Positions 19,422 to 31,101 are shown, counted from the first letter of the stretch. The stretch: 64,000 nt of DNA from Maniola hyperantus (GCF_902806685.2 NC_048545.1:13080926-13144925); one strand, 5' to 3'. The notes: generated from the sequence alone by a model not told the origin. Numbers and translations: made by a program.

Positions 19422-19685
19422 CAGATATGGCTCCAGCCGACTTTTTCTTTTTCCCAAACTCAAATTACCACTTCACGGCACCCGTTTTCTTTCGGTAGAA
19501 CTTAGAAGATATAAAGGAGAATTCGTGCCGAGAACTGAATTCAATTCCGGTAGAACTTAGGAGAATTAGCGCAGAGAACTGAATTCAATTCCGAAAAAAG
19601 CGTTAAAAAAATTGTTTTGATGATTGGATTATTCGTTGGCGTAAATGTATCGTTTCTGAAGGAGCATACTTAGAAGATGATAAAA
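19422..19685 (+). pseudogene. mariner transposase C-terminal remnant
   Basis: Broken frames read 'MAPADFFFFPNSNYHF' and its shift 'LFPKLKLPLHGTRFLSVE', then 'FDDWIIRWRKCIVSEGAYLEDDKI'-like pieces (shown here in approximate form across frameshifts). These match the C-terminal part of mariner transposases, after the catalytic D34D region (family pattern 'SPDLAPSDYFLFPKLK' and 'DWIxRWxKCIxxxGxYFE'). A short stretch is duplicated ('actgaattcaattccg' twice). Only the last third or so remains; dead. Confidence 0.75.
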
Positions 19686-19687
19686 TA

Positions 19688-20044
19688 AAGGAGATGGCCA
19701 CTCACCAATACATTTTTTGCCCCAGAAAAAAAAAAGTTTATATGTGACGATGAAACTTTTACCTTTGGGTTGGTTTTTCTGTGTAAATTAATAATTAATT
19801 TAATAGTATTTTTGACCCTAGATAGTGGGGTTATTACTAAATACTAGCTGTCAATAAAATGGCAGTAAACAATAACAGGAAATGAAGATACTTCTTTTTA
19901 GAATGATTTTTAAACCCCACTCGTTGCTAGGTTTCTATTTGTCTTTCAAAATACTATTTGTAAAGTACTTTTATTACATTTATAAAGTTAGGTCCCTTTT
20001 TTACTATACAACGATTCTAGGACAATTTTGGGCCATCTCCTTTG
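19688..20044. mobile_element. MITE with 'aaaggagatggcc' ends, copy 1
   Basis: Starts 'aaggagatggccactcacca' and ends 'ttgggccatctcctttg', an inverted pair. The interior 'ttttacctttgggttggttt' and 'gaccctagatagtggggtta' is shared with 41261-41575. It lies directly beside the mariner remnant. Confidence 0.72.
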
Positions 20045-20244
20045 GATAAATAACTAACATTTTGTGTATAATTGATCGTTTCCCACTACTTTCTTGACAT
20101 AGTAGTTTAAGTACCCTTATTTGTTATTTAATCGCATCAAATGAAAGATTATTTTATTCCCAATCCAACCTTATTTTAGTTATTAGGTTGGTTGGCTTAT
20201 CAATTTTTTTAAAACTTAAATCATACGTACCTAGCAATATCCTT

Positions 20245-20482
20245 TCTAATATTATAAATGCGAAAGTGTGTCTGTCTGTCTGTCTTCTAGCCTTTCACGG
20301 TCCATCCGTTCAACCGATTTTGATGAAATTTGGTACAGATATAGCTTGCATCCCGGGGAAGGTATGTCCTTCCTCGGGATGCGGGCTACTTTTTGTTCCG
20401 GAGAATCAAAGAGTTCTCCCGGGATTTTTAAAAACCTAAATCCACGCGAAAGAAGTCGCGGCCATCACCTAGTAAAAAATAC
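20245..20482 (+). repeat. 'gaaagtgtgtctgtctg' repeat, CTAGT end
   Basis: From 'aatattataaatgcgaaagt' to 'gaagtcgcggccatcaccta', a well preserved copy of the family also at 21974 (reverse). Confidence 0.7.
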
Positions 20483-20507
20483 GACAGCTACCTACATACT
20501 TACCTAC

Positions 20508-20724
20508 TTGATCTCTATATATAAAAATGAATCGCTAAATGTGTTGCTGATCGCAAATCTCGAGAACAGCTGAACCGATTTCGCTAATTCTTTTTTTATA
20601 ATATTCCTTGAAGTACGAGGAGAGAAAACGGAGAGAAAATTTTCCTACGGAGATAAAAATTTAAAAAATTGACTGAAAAAGAATCGACTGTTAGGCGGTA
20701 CGAAGTTCGCCGGGTCAGCTAGTT
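20508..20724 (+). repeat. 'atgaatcgctaaatgtgttg' repeat
   Basis: Begins 'tctatatataaaaatgaatc' and ends 'gttcgccgggtcagctagt'. Other copies are at 31102 and 45659. The CAGCTAGT end resembles that of the neighbouring family, suggesting a common mechanism of movement. Confidence 0.7.
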
Positions 20725-21088
20725 TAAAATAAATATTGAAGTAGGTAGGAACCTACTTGAATAATTAGGTAAAGTAGGTACTGTTATATACAATCATATA
20801 CTTAATTCTTTATGATTGAGCAAACTCTTAAAATCCTACACAAATGTTAAATGTTTTTAACACTCAAAAACCGATTGCTTAATATTTCCTTGCAAACAAA
20901 CAATATTAATGTTTTTAGTATCATCTTCAACCTTGCGGGATTACATTTTGAAAGTAATGCACCTCATTAACCTGTTACAGACGACCTCAAAGCAATTGGG
21001 TTAAGGTACTCTGTGTCACCTGTATGCTGCTTAATTGTTGTATGAATTATACATGATCACAAAACATTTTTATTCACTTTATTCAGAT

Positions 21089-21390
21089 AGCTGTGATAGC
21101 CTAGTGGTTAGGACGTCCGCCTTCTAATCGGAGGTCAGGGGTTCGATCCCGGGCACGCACCTCTAACTTTTCGGAGTTATGTTCGTTTTAATTAATTGAA
21201 TAGGTATCACTTGCTTTAACGGTGAAGGAAAACATTGTCAGGAAACCTGCGTGCCTGAGTTTGAATGTACAACAAACCAATAACTCTTTGGTTTCTACAC
21301 GGCATCGTACCGGAACGCTAAATCGCTTGGCGGCACGGCTTTGCCGGTAGAGTGGTAACTAGCCACGGACGAAGCCACCCACCAGACCAA
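21089..21390 (+). mobile_element. tRNA-derived SINE, complete
   Basis: 'ctgtgatagcctagtggtta' and 'ggttcgatcccgggcacg' are the clearest A and B boxes in the window. The body contains 'cacctctaacttttcggag', 'ggaaacctgcgtgcctgag' and 'gggcggcttcgtcc'-type words in reverse. Functional tRNA folding is not preserved. Confidence 0.82.
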
Positions 21391-21973
21391 AACTTATTAG
21401 TATAATATAAAATAATAAGAAGTAGGTATCAAGGTTCTACTCCAGTAGTTTAGGCTGTACGTTACATGTACGATCAGTCAGTCGAGACGTCTTTTTTAAC
21501 CGATTTAAAAAAAGGAGGAGGTTCTCAATTCGTGGGAATCTTTTTTTTTTAAATGTAGGTATGTTCCCCGATTATTATGTAAAGATGACTTATTACATGT
21601 AAAGAAGATAAGTATGTACTTACGACTTACCTAATTATTTATTTAAGAGTGAAACATCAAAGTGGAAACCAATTTCCGCTTAAAGCGGATATTGTAGAGA
21701 CGGCGGAAGCTTTACTAGTTTTTCACTCTTCCAGAGCTCAGTTAACTAGTTACTCTCAAACGGTTTTTGCATGGTCTTTTTTCGTAGCTTGTACAAGGGT
21801 AACTACATAGTCAATCGATTTCGTCCACTATAAAGTCCATTTTATAATCTGTATCAACTTGAATAGAATTCTTGAAGGAAAGACGTTTTGGAAGGCAATT
21901 ACGCATCACTATAATACTACATTAGTTACTTATGCTTGTCAAGTAAATCAATAATTATCTACGAATATATGGA

Positions 21974-22200
21974 TACTAGCTGATGCCCGCGACTTCGTAC
22001 GCGTGGATTTAGGTTTTTAAAAATCCCGTGGGAACTCTTTGATTTTCCGGGATAAAAAGTAGCCTATGTCCTTCCCCGGGATGCAAGCTATCTGTATACC
22101 AAATTTCGTCAAAATCGGTTGAACGGTTGAGCCGTGAAAAGCTAGCAGACAGACAGACAGATAGACAGACAGACACACTTTCGCATTTATAATATTAGTA
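21974..22200 (-). repeat. 'gaaagtgtgtctgtctg' repeat, minus orientation
   Basis: 'actagctgatgcccgcgact' through 'acactttcgcatttataata', a nearly consensus-like copy with a (CAGA)n stretch. Confidence 0.72.
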
Positions 22201-22476
22201 TTGTACCGTAATTTCGACCAAATATTAAGCACTTTCTCCGCGTGTTAATAAAGATTTTTTAAAAATCTCGCGGAGTAAGTTCCTACTTGCAAGAGTGACG
22301 CGCTAAGGATAAGATGTATAGAGCGTACAACCCGTCAGAAATATCTGCGAACCTGGCTTAATGACGTCATGCAACGCGCTTGCACTTGCTTGGCACCGGT
22401 ACTGGATAGGCGAAAACGGGCGAGCTGCGGGAAAGCGCATTCCAGCTAGGTGCGCTGATATTGCCGACGAGTTGTA

Positions 22477-22594
22477 CTTTGACTTTGCCCAGACTTAAGG
22501 CATGGTTAAAACGAGACAGTGTAATATTGCTGGTGTAAATCTGTCCCGTTTTAACTGAAACTCAAGTCTGAGCAAAGTCAAAGGGCGCTCTATA
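22477..22594. mobile_element. Palindromic MITE ('ctatagagcgc' family), left end cut
   Basis: 'ctttgactttgcccagactt' pairs with 'aagtctgagcaaagtcaaag', and 'aaaacgagacag' with 'ctgtcccgtttt'. The complete relative is 48805-48935. Confidence 0.72.
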
Positions 22595-22599
22595 GATCT

Positions 22600-23148
22600 C
22601 ACCATAAGTAGACGCCAACAGGTGCTCGTTCAAAAACCTTCCATGATTAACTGACTTTTAAAAAAGAGGTTCTAATAGACCTGTATAATACCTATACAAA
22701 AAGAAATATGTCTGAGTACTTAACTATGCTTGCGATTATATCGATTCTAGCTTGTCAGATTTGCATGCTGTTTTTTCACTTGTTACATTGTTTTCATTAA
22801 ATATTACAAAACCTAGTATAGAAAATATTACTTAAGATTTACTAAATAAATGACTAAATAACGTGTGAAAGTAACCCATCATTATAATTTATTTACTTTA
22901 CACGTGTCCTTTTATATTTTATCCGCAAACGTGAGATTATCTCAACGTACAAGGATCTCTCAAAAGAGATCCTTGTTTATAGTCAGTAACCGCAAGTGTA
23001 ACTAGAAACCTTACCTACATAATTATTAACTGTGGTTTTGAATCAAAGTTAAATCTCGTAAAACTATCGTATTACGTAATCATGTATTGTATATACCTAG
23101 CTCCTAGGCTATTTAGGTATATTATAAAATCGGTCAAGCACAAGCGTT
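22600..23148. other. No gene seen; perfect hairpin at 22949-22976
   Basis: AT-rich unassigned sequence. ACAAGGATCTCT and AGAGATCCTTGT form a perfect 12-bp stem around a 4-base loop. Confidence 0.45.
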
Positions 23149-23205
23149 CCCCCGCCTCATACCCCGATTGCCATCTCAACCTGTCGTAGACTATAGGTAG
23201 TAGGC
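23149..23205 (-). mobile_element. End fragment of GC-rich foldback MITE
   Basis: 'gcctcataccccgattgcca' and 'caacctgtcgtagactatag' are the right end of the family at 28696 and 46982. Confidence 0.65.
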
Positions 23206-24790
23206 ACTAGTACCTATCTACTTCAGTTCACACCAAAACACCTGAATCTGGAATATAGATAATTCAAATTAGTGGTAAAATTATAGAGGAACAGAGATTT
23301 ATATTGGGTAACAATAAAATAACAATTCCCTTTTAAAGCATTTATAGGTAAAACACCTCATGCATATAATTATTATAATGATGCATTGAGATTGATGACT
23401 AACATATCAGCCGATGACGCAGTTCAGTCGTGAAAAGAATTAAATTATTTATGACCTATTCTACCTATAAAACTGAATTTGGCGGATTTTATCTCCAATA
23501 TTTTGCACGACTTCGGAATTTGGAGTTTGTATACCTAAAAAGGATGTAAGAGGACCGGGCTGGGAAAAAGCAATAGGTAAGGTAATGAATTTGGTTGGTC
23601 AAATAAAACGTCCTGCTTTGTGATTCGGTGCTAACTCGGTGTTCAACGATGAATGATAGCCACCGAGCCCATTTGACATTCATTTTTAATCAATTGAAGG
23701 TTTTCTACGAAAAATCATTCTAGGCACTATGCTGTTGGGTAGCTGTTTAGACCTTAACCCTATAACAATCGATACATAACATTTTATCACATGCAAGAAT
23801 GGATTATTATACTTATCTTTAATGGGTCTCGTAAGAAAATAAACCCAAAATTTAATAAGTAAATGCATTGAGAGAAACCTTTTTTCTCCTTCCAAAAGTT
23901 TCCTTTGAGAATTTGAGAACTTTTCCTTTATCGCTTATTACCTTACCTAAATAATTTTAAATTAAAACCTTTAAAAAATATAAAATATTACCTACCTAAT
24001 ATTACGTACCTAAGCGGAAGACTGCTAAATTCCTACCGAAATCAAGGAGGGAAAAGTTTCCCCTTTTTAAAGGAAACGCTTTTGGAAGGAAAAATCAGAA
24101 ATGTCTGGGAATATCTCTCAGTGTATAAATAAATTACTTAATTGGAAAAAAGTCTGTGAAAAACTGCTGAGTTTTTTCCCATGTTTTTTTCATGGGTTAT
24201 TAATTATCATTGACTTTTATTATTACAATTACTCGGATGTAAATAATGTTTTGTAAATAACTTCCCGAAATTCCACTTTACACATTTATAAAAAACACCA
24301 TAATAAATGACCGTTTTGCATTTTGCACTTTTGACTATAGTTTACGAAAACAGGAAAACACAGGAGGAATGTGCAGTGCTCAGACAAGCCGCCAAGCGCT
24401 TACGAGCACGAAGAAACCAATAGGTATTGTGTTTTTTCTGTTTGTGTGGAAAAAATAAAATAAAATAAATAAATAAATAAATAAACAGCTGACTGTACTT
24501 ACCCGTTCCACGATAAACTAAGATAATATATAAGAATTGTTTCCTCGAAACTTTGCAGAGCGGTTGTGCGGGCACAAAATATGTACCTAACTGAATGTTG
24601 ATGTTGAAAAAATCAATATTTTTCTATCGTATATCGTAATGCGGTAAATATATCTACGTACCGACTTACGTACCTAGTAATAGTTCTTAAACAAAATCAG
24701 TATCATACTTCACGCATCATGAAGCAATATAATATTTTAATCAACTGCCCTAATGGTGGAAAGGCTCTGAAAAGTGAAATGGCAAATAAT
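23206..24790. other. No gene seen
   Basis: Unassigned AT-rich sequence with an (AATA)n run near 24460-24485. Short open frames here show no domain and no splice partners. Confidence 0.4.
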
Positions 24791-24795
24791 TTTTA

Positions 24796-24950
24796 GTTCG
24801 CGAATGGTCGAGATGGCAATCGGGGTATGAGGCGGAGGGACGCCCCGCACGTCACCCGCGCTATCCCACACTAGGTTAGCGGGTGGCTGTGCCGGTGTGC
24901 GCGGCGTACCCACCCCGATTGCCATCTCGACCTGTCGCGTACTATAGAGT
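24796..24950. mobile_element. GC-rich foldback MITE ('gacaggtcgagatggcaatc')
   Basis: Left 'ggtcgagatggcaatcgggg' and right 'ccccgattgccatctcgacc' are exact inverted repeats. The inner arms 'acgccccgcacgtcacccgc' and 'gcgggtggctgtgccggtgt' partly pair. GC content far exceeds the flanks. Confidence 0.8.
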
Positions 24951-25077
24951 CGTAGTTAACCGTAAGATTAAGATCTGCTTGTGATCCGTTGAGGTCCGCC
25001 TGTGAGTAATATTGCGGCTTAATAAGAAAGCTCATGGAATCTGGATTATCCTTGGACACTTGTAAGGGACCTCGCGC

Positions 25078-25168
25078 ACTATGCGGCCACGACCACAGGC
25101 AGTGGCCACTATGCGGCCACGACCACAGGCAGTGGCCACTATGCGGCCACGACCACATGGCAGTGGCC
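25078..25168 (+). repeat. 30-bp tandem repeat, 3 copies
   Basis: The unit containing 'ctatgcggccacgaccacag' then 'gcagtggcca' is repeated three times with one base inserted in the last. It includes 'tggccac...' inverted parts. Confidence 0.85.
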
Positions 25169-25229
25169 GCAGCGTTGTCGCATAGTGCTCGACCATCTAT
25201 ATACATGTACTTCTATAGGTACTAATATC

Positions 25230-26980
25230 ATAAAGAGGTAAAGTTTGTGAGTTTGTTTGTAGGGGGTAGGTACTCTCTGGAACTACTGAACCGACTTATT
25301 TTTTTGAAAATACTTTGTCCACTAGAAAGCTACATTATTCCTGAGTGACATAGGTACCTATATTTTATTTTCAAAAAAATTAGAGATCTTTACCAAATTT
25401 GTAATGAGCTACTTGTGCTATGCCGGGGCGGGTCGCTAATATAAATATAATTATTGTCCAATCATTCGTGATTCGCTCGCTTCTACATTATGTATTCGAT
25501 GCGCGTCCATTGTAAGTAATGTAACCAAAGAAAGTGTAAGAGTTACTCGTGTTTTCATACATATTCGTTTTTACGAATAGGCGACACGTCTTTAAGTTAC
25601 CGATTGCGTGACTGCTCTTTTTATGTAGACCGATCGAATCAGTCTACAATGCATAAGCATACACTCGCTAGGATCATGCTATAGACCGAAAAGGGTTTAT
25701 TGACTCTGAAAATCTATATATATAAAAGGAAAAACTGACCGAGACTGACTGATAGACAGAGAGCTGTGTGTGTTTGTGTCACAGCAACCAACATGACCTC
25801 ACAGGTAGGACTGCGCCACGCAAAATAATTTCCTATTTTTTCAACATGAGTTGCGCTTGAGTCAATGTTATTTTAAATATCACTAGTTTATTTCCATACG
25901 TAGAAAGCGAAACTTCCGCTTCTGGCTTCCCAGATCATTACGACACGAAGAATCGATTCTTGATTGCGACATACATAGCATCGATGTACATAGAGAAAAT
26001 TGTTTTTATTTAATAGTACACCAGGCAGCACAAAGGGGTTCACATTGCCAATTTTAGACGATTTTTACCCCAATTCAATTGGCATTAGACCGTTCAAGTG
26101 TGGCCACTCAGTTTATCGCGTTGATTATCGGCGGAAGCGGCAATAATTGTGGCGTTTTTGGACATTGATGTTAACCGCAATGTGGCCAGAGCATTACAAT
26201 CCTAATTAATGTGAAGCCCAGTCATAACCAGCGAAAATAATAGTTAGATCTCTTACAGTGACAATTGTGTAATTCAACAAATTCTAAACGGCACGGTTCG
26301 TTCATGTACCTGTCTGTTTGTTGTTTTTACCCCCATTAGCTACAAAAATTAGTGATAGGGCTCCGCTATACTTCTAGAAAAAGTTTTGGTTTTGGCGTAG
26401 GAGTGCGTTTGCTGTTTAGTTAATTTAAAACTGATACAGCAGATTAATCGACAGTGATGAAAATTATTGGGAAGGACCTGAAAAAAATGTTCTACAATCC
26501 ATGGTATCGGGATTCGGGACGTAGTGTTTTTACCTTTACTAGAATTACAACTTTTTTCATGCACCAGAAGTTTAAAGAAAACCTAACCATAGAAACTAAT
26601 GAGGAACTAGGAAGTCTTTAAAATTTTTGTCGATGCCACAATTTGGCACTCTGCCTGTTTTCGTATGTGTACTAGAAACTGTAGTATTTTATAATAGTGT
26701 CAACATCCAGTGATTGGTGATTATAAATTAGAGCCCAGTGTTTTGGATTAAAGCTTCTGGGGATTTGGTGCTGCCAAAACATGCCAATATTCAGAATATT
26801 CAGAGGAAGATAAACTAATGTAAAGTGGTAAACACTGTTCTGCAATATAACGACTCTCTACCACTGGCAAAATATGATCGTGAAGATCTGATAATACTTA
26901 AAATGAATCTGATTATTAAATTACATTTAGATGAATTACAGACAGAATTTTAGACAAGATACAAAAACAAATCTAAAACA
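25230..26980. other. No gene seen; weak TE-like remains
   Basis: 25220-25440 resembles a 'ttgtttgtagggggtagg' repeat ending. 25715-25800 contains 'atatataaaaggaaaaactg'. 26590-26960 has short broken frames that might be old transposon coding sequence, but no motif could be named. Confidence 0.35.
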
Positions 26981-26984
26981 TCAT

Positions 26985-27292
26985 CATCAACCCATCGCCG
27001 GCTCACTACTGAATAAAGGGTCTCCTTTCTGAATAAGTAATATTTGGCCATATTCCACCACGCTGGCCAAATTGGCCGACTTCACACACCTTTGAGAACA
27101 TTATGGAGAACTTTCATGCATGCAGATTGCAGGTCACGATTTTTCCGTCACAGGTAAAGCAAGTGATATATTTAATTGGTTAAGACGCACATACATACCT
27201 TCAAGTTTGAGGTGCGTGCTCAGGATCCAACCCTGGACCTCCAGGATATGAGGCCGACGCGACGGTCGTCTTACTTAGTATCACCGCTTCAA
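26985..27292 (-). mobile_element. tRNA-derived SINE, minus strand
   Basis: Read on the minus strand the tRNA-like head is degraded (near 27290, 'cggtgatactaagt'), followed by 'gaggtgcgtgc' and 'ccatttggccagcgtgg'-like body words, ending 'gccggcgatgggttgatg'. Confidence 0.65.
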
Positions 27293-27425
27293 TCTCAAGC
27301 ATAATTTGTTAAAAATTCGATGCTTCATTAGGAGATTTCAATAAGAGTTCAGAAAAACGGCTGTTTAAAAAGCAGACCCGCCTGTTAACCGCGAACAAAA
27401 CGACCACTCGACAATGGAAGATCGT

Positions 27426-27750
27426 TATTTTTTAGGGTTCCGTATCCGAAGGGTGCCAACTAGTAAGCCTGCGCTGTTCGTCTGTCCGTCCATCCGTCCA
27501 TCTGTCCGTCTGTCTGTCAACGGGCTGTATCTCGTGAATCGTAGTAGGTAGAGAATTGAAATTTTCTCAAAATGTGTATTTCTATTGCCGTTATAAAAAT
27601 AGTACTACGTAATAAGTAACAACAAAATATAATAAAAGTAAAAAAATGTCCGCCATGAAAATTAAAAAACAAATTAAAATGTGTTTTTCTTGTACTATGG
27701 TCGGTACGCTTCGTGTGCGAGCCCAACTCGCACTTGACCGATTTTTTTAA
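27426..27750 (-). repeat. 'cggtcaagtgcgagttgg' repeat
   Basis: Plus strand starts 'ttttttagggttccgtatcc' with 'gtctgtctgtcaacgggctg', and ends 'ctcgcacttgaccgattttt'. Related to 32292 and 53110. Confidence 0.7.
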
Positions 27751-27759
27751 TCAAATTAA

Positions 27760-28690
27760 GGTAACCCAGATAAGAGCGGGCTGCGAAATACTTCTCAACG
27801 ATACACACGTCACTTTCACCAGCATCCAGCGATAGGCTTAAAAACGAAACCGAATGTAGTGTTCGCACAAGACTTTCGAGACACGAATATGTTACGCCTA
27901 TTGACTATCTTATAGGCAATGGCTGTGGCGTGCGTGATGTGACAAATGAAAATGATCTACTAATACCAGCGGTTACATTATGTATCCACAACATTCAGCT
28001 GAGTTCGGGCCTTTTCGTTGGCACGACATATTGTAGACACTGTTTGTTGGATTAGCTTTTAAGGATTGTTTTTTTTTTTTGTAAATGTTTGTGTTTAAAG
28101 TGTGTTGGATCAACCAATAAATGTATTTCTATTCTATAAAGCCCTGCACTGCTCTGACATTCGTTACCTGCGTGTCAGTCCTAGCCTTATAGCCTTAGCC
28201 TAAATAATTTTAGATTTGTAAAATCTGGCGCCCGTTGCGACATTCGAAGGTTGTCAAGGGTATATAAAGTGCAATCTTGGCACTTGCAAATGGCTTTAAC
28301 AGGATTGTATTTTTTCAAGTTGGCTTATGTGCAAGGTCGCAATAAATACTGGTTAACTGGGTACAAACAGTAGGTACATTATTTTATTTGTTTTGTTCGT
28401 ACAATTACGTAAGCCAGCCAGTTATATTTGGCAACAACATCTTTCAAGTTTACATTATGTTCTTTTAAAAAATTGAGTCTCATTGCAAATTGACGTAGTA
28501 TTGATGATTTTGCGTTGCTTAATAATAATAGTTAAATTGTTGTAATAGGTAAATGAGTTGGACAATTATTATAAGTAAGTAATAACTATGGATCATCGAT
28601 AAATATATAGTTGTTTTAAATTTAAAATATGGACTCTTCTGGTCTGAAATAAGAGATTATTTATTTATTTATCATAAATGTGGTAGAACG
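27760..28690. other. No gene seen
   Basis: Unassigned. 28050-28140 looks like a SINE or LINE tail ('aataaatgtatttctattct'). Confidence 0.35.
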
Positions 28691-28695
28691 ACTAT

Positions 28696-28861
28696 ATAGT
28701 ACGCGACAGGTCGAGATGGCAATCGAGGAGGGAACGCCCCGCACACCCGCACAGCCCCCGCGCTAACCCGATGCGAGCGAGCGCGGGTGACGTGCGGGGT
28801 GTGCTGGGCGTCCCCCAGCCTCATACCCCGATTGCCAACTCGACCTTTCGTGGACTGTATA
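28696..28861. mobile_element. GC-rich foldback MITE, complete
   Basis: 'tagtacgcgacaggtcgaga' pairs with 'actcgacctttcgtggacta'-like right end, and the inner 'aacgccccgcacacccgcac' with 'gtgcggggtgtgctgggcgt'. TATA-like flanks on both sides. Confidence 0.8.
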
Positions 28862-29224
28862 CCTATTAAGATATTGAATGATAATTTATTCGCAATGTTG
28901 CTTATTGATACAACAGGTTATTATGTCGGTTAGTGGTCCAACAAAAGTTAAATGACGTAAGCGTGTTAAAAATCTATTAAGTAAGAAATTTCATCATATT
29001 ATTGTGGAGCCTATTTCAATCCTACATTATTATGTTTCGGTTTTACTTACTTCACAACCTTCCTTTTCCAAAAAATAAATTATTTTTAAAGAATTTCTAA
29101 TCAAGTAAGTAGGTACCTATCATTATATAAGTTTACTGATGATTTTATGTATATAAATTGAGAAATTTAGACCCTTGAAGGAAGAAATAGTAAATGGATA
29201 CTTAAATGGATAATCTGGTTAGAC

Positions 29225-29435
29225 TCAAGGGCAGGAAAATAAATATTAGGAACCTAACAAGTCCGACTGCAGTCACAATTCGGTGGTTATATTTTTGTAG
29301 AAATTTCAATTCTCTACCTTTACGTTCAATGAGATACAGCCAGCTGATAGACAAACGGATGGACAACGGAGGCTTAATAAAAGGGGCCCTCTTGGCAACC
29401 TTTTGGTACGCAACCCGGAAAATTAAAAAAAATGC
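29225..29435 (+). repeat. 'gttccgtaccaaaagg' repeat, diverged
   Basis: 'caattctctacctttacgtt', 'atgagatacagccagctgat' and 'agacaaacggatggacaacg' match the middle of copies at 32292 and 53110. Confidence 0.6.
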
Positions 29436-29518
29436 AAATAACTATGCCAGTGCAAGCAATGTTCAAATCAACATCATATCTTGTAACTAGATTCGTTACT
29501 TCACTGTTACTCAATCAG

Positions 29519-29698
29519 CAGGGCGATTGTCTAAAACCTGCATCAATCATTATTACAATCTCAATTGTTCTGATTGGCTGAATTTGTGCCATTCTTGTTG
29601 CAACAATGCATTGTGGCCAATAGTGAGCGAGCATTAACCAATCAGAGATGATTGCGATCGTGACATTGTAGCTGTCAAACAACCGCGGTAGGGCCACT
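29519..29698 (-). mobile_element. MITE copy, first of a tandem pair
   Basis: 'agggcgattgtctaaaacct' to 'aaacaaccgcggtagggcca'; nearly identical to 61323-61506 in reverse. Confidence 0.8.
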
Positions 29699-29865
29699 GT
29701 AGGGCGATTGTCTAAAACCAGCATCAATCATTATTACAATTGTTCTGATTGGCTGAATTTGAGCGATTCTTGTTGCAACAATGCGTTGTAGCCAATAGTG
29801 AGCGAGCGTTAACCAATCAGAGATGATTGCGATCGTGACATTATAGCTGTCATTCTCCCGCAATC
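29699..29865 (-). mobile_element. MITE copy, second of a tandem pair, variant end
   Basis: Begins 'gtagggcgattgtctaaaac' directly at the end of the previous copy and finishes with the variant end 'cattctcccgcaatcgcgca' instead of 'aaacaaccgcgg'. The same variant is found at 61145. Confidence 0.8.
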
Positions 29866-30119
29866 GCGCAGCTGGTAATTGGTGCATTTGCAACTATGGC
29901 TCGTTAGTCGTTAGAAAATTATTAGACGGCAACACGTAACAATGAAATGCGCAATAAACCTACAAATCGACCGATGATTATATCATTAACTGTACATTAT
30001 AGTCTGTTATGCTCGTGTATCACTTAATGATTATATCATCATTCATCATAGAATGCCTAGAAACTTTAAAAAATGTTTATATTATTAGAATTCAAACTGA
30101 CACGCACATTGATTATTGA

Positions 30120-30660
30120 CTTTCATGACTTTTTAACCGATTTCCAAAAAGGAGGTGGTTCTCAATTCGGCCCGTTTCAATTGTGTATGTTTGTATGTAT
30201 TTTTTCGAGGTTTCTGGACCGATTTGCAAAATTTTTTTTAGCCAACAGAGGAAGTTTCCGTAGTGGTTAAATTTCTGGATCCAACTCCTCAATCCTGATG
30301 CTGCAGGGTTACTGCCCGCCTAAGTTATCAAGCTTCAGAAAGTGTTCATAGTGAAATAATATTGTAGGTACCAAGCAACGACTTCATAGTTAGACTCCTA
30401 GTCCCAACTTCTCAACCCTGATGATGTAGGATACAGTACTCCTAAACTATAGTGATTCAGGAACTGCGGATGTAGAAATATTATTTAAGGTACCAAGCAA
30501 GGTACATAGACAACATTATTGAACTTCGGATCCCAACTCCTCAATCCTAATGCTGCAAGGTACTGAACTCCTAAGTCATGGGGATTCAGGAATTTCTGAT
30601 GGTGAATTGATATTTTAGGTATCAAGCAACGGCATAGTTTCGTTTATTATGCTCGCCCGA
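30120..30660 (+). repeat. Repeat with three internal units of about 125 bp
   Basis: After 'ttttaaccgatttccaaaaa' come three units opening 'ccaactcctcaatcctgatg' (30281), 'ccaacttctcaaccctgatg' (30404) and 'ccaactcctcaatcctaatg' (30533). Each ends with 'ggtaccaagcaa' or 'ggtatcaagcaa'. It closes with 'atgctcgcccgacttcaaca'. Confidence 0.7.
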
Positions 30661-30744
30661 CTTCAACATACATACACGTGTAGAAATAAAAATTATTTAT
30701 TACTTTGTAGTGGTTTTCGAAATCGGGTTTTTAATAAAATAAAA

Positions 30745-30830
30745 AAATAAAATCTTTTTTTATTCGAATAAACTTTGACAAGTACTTTCGAATAGTCGGA
30801 TGCATCTACCACTGGTTCGGAATGCCTAAT
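30745..30830 (-). mobile_element. SINE body fragment
   Basis: 'tattcgaataaactttgaca', 'gtcggatgcatctaccactg' and 'gttcggaatgcc' are shared with 57420-57545 and 11240-11320. Confidence 0.65.
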
Positions 30831-31101
30831 TTTTTTTTTATTTTGGCCTAAATTGCAACTTATTTCTTAAGTGAAAATCTAGCTAACTTGGCTACCACAT
30901 TTTATATTTACAGTCAGTTTTACATCGTAACAATGGACTCTCGACATCGGGATCGAGATGACCTACTTTTTTGCTTCTCAGCATCTTATTTTCTGTTTCT
31001 AGTGTTTCTATTAGAACATTAGGTGGGATCTTGAAAGTAAGTGCGCAATGAACAATGAAACGCAGTAGTTTTATAGCCCTGATAATAATGCGCTGCAAAT
31101 C

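Noticed and set aside
21095..21165. Functional tRNA gene at the SINE head
   Set aside because: Box A and B words are present but acceptor and other stems do not pair as in a real tRNA; same heads recur in four other SINEs.
26590..26960. Old hAT- or BED-type transposon coding remains
   Set aside because: Fragments such as 'EEDKL' are too short and broken for any named family.
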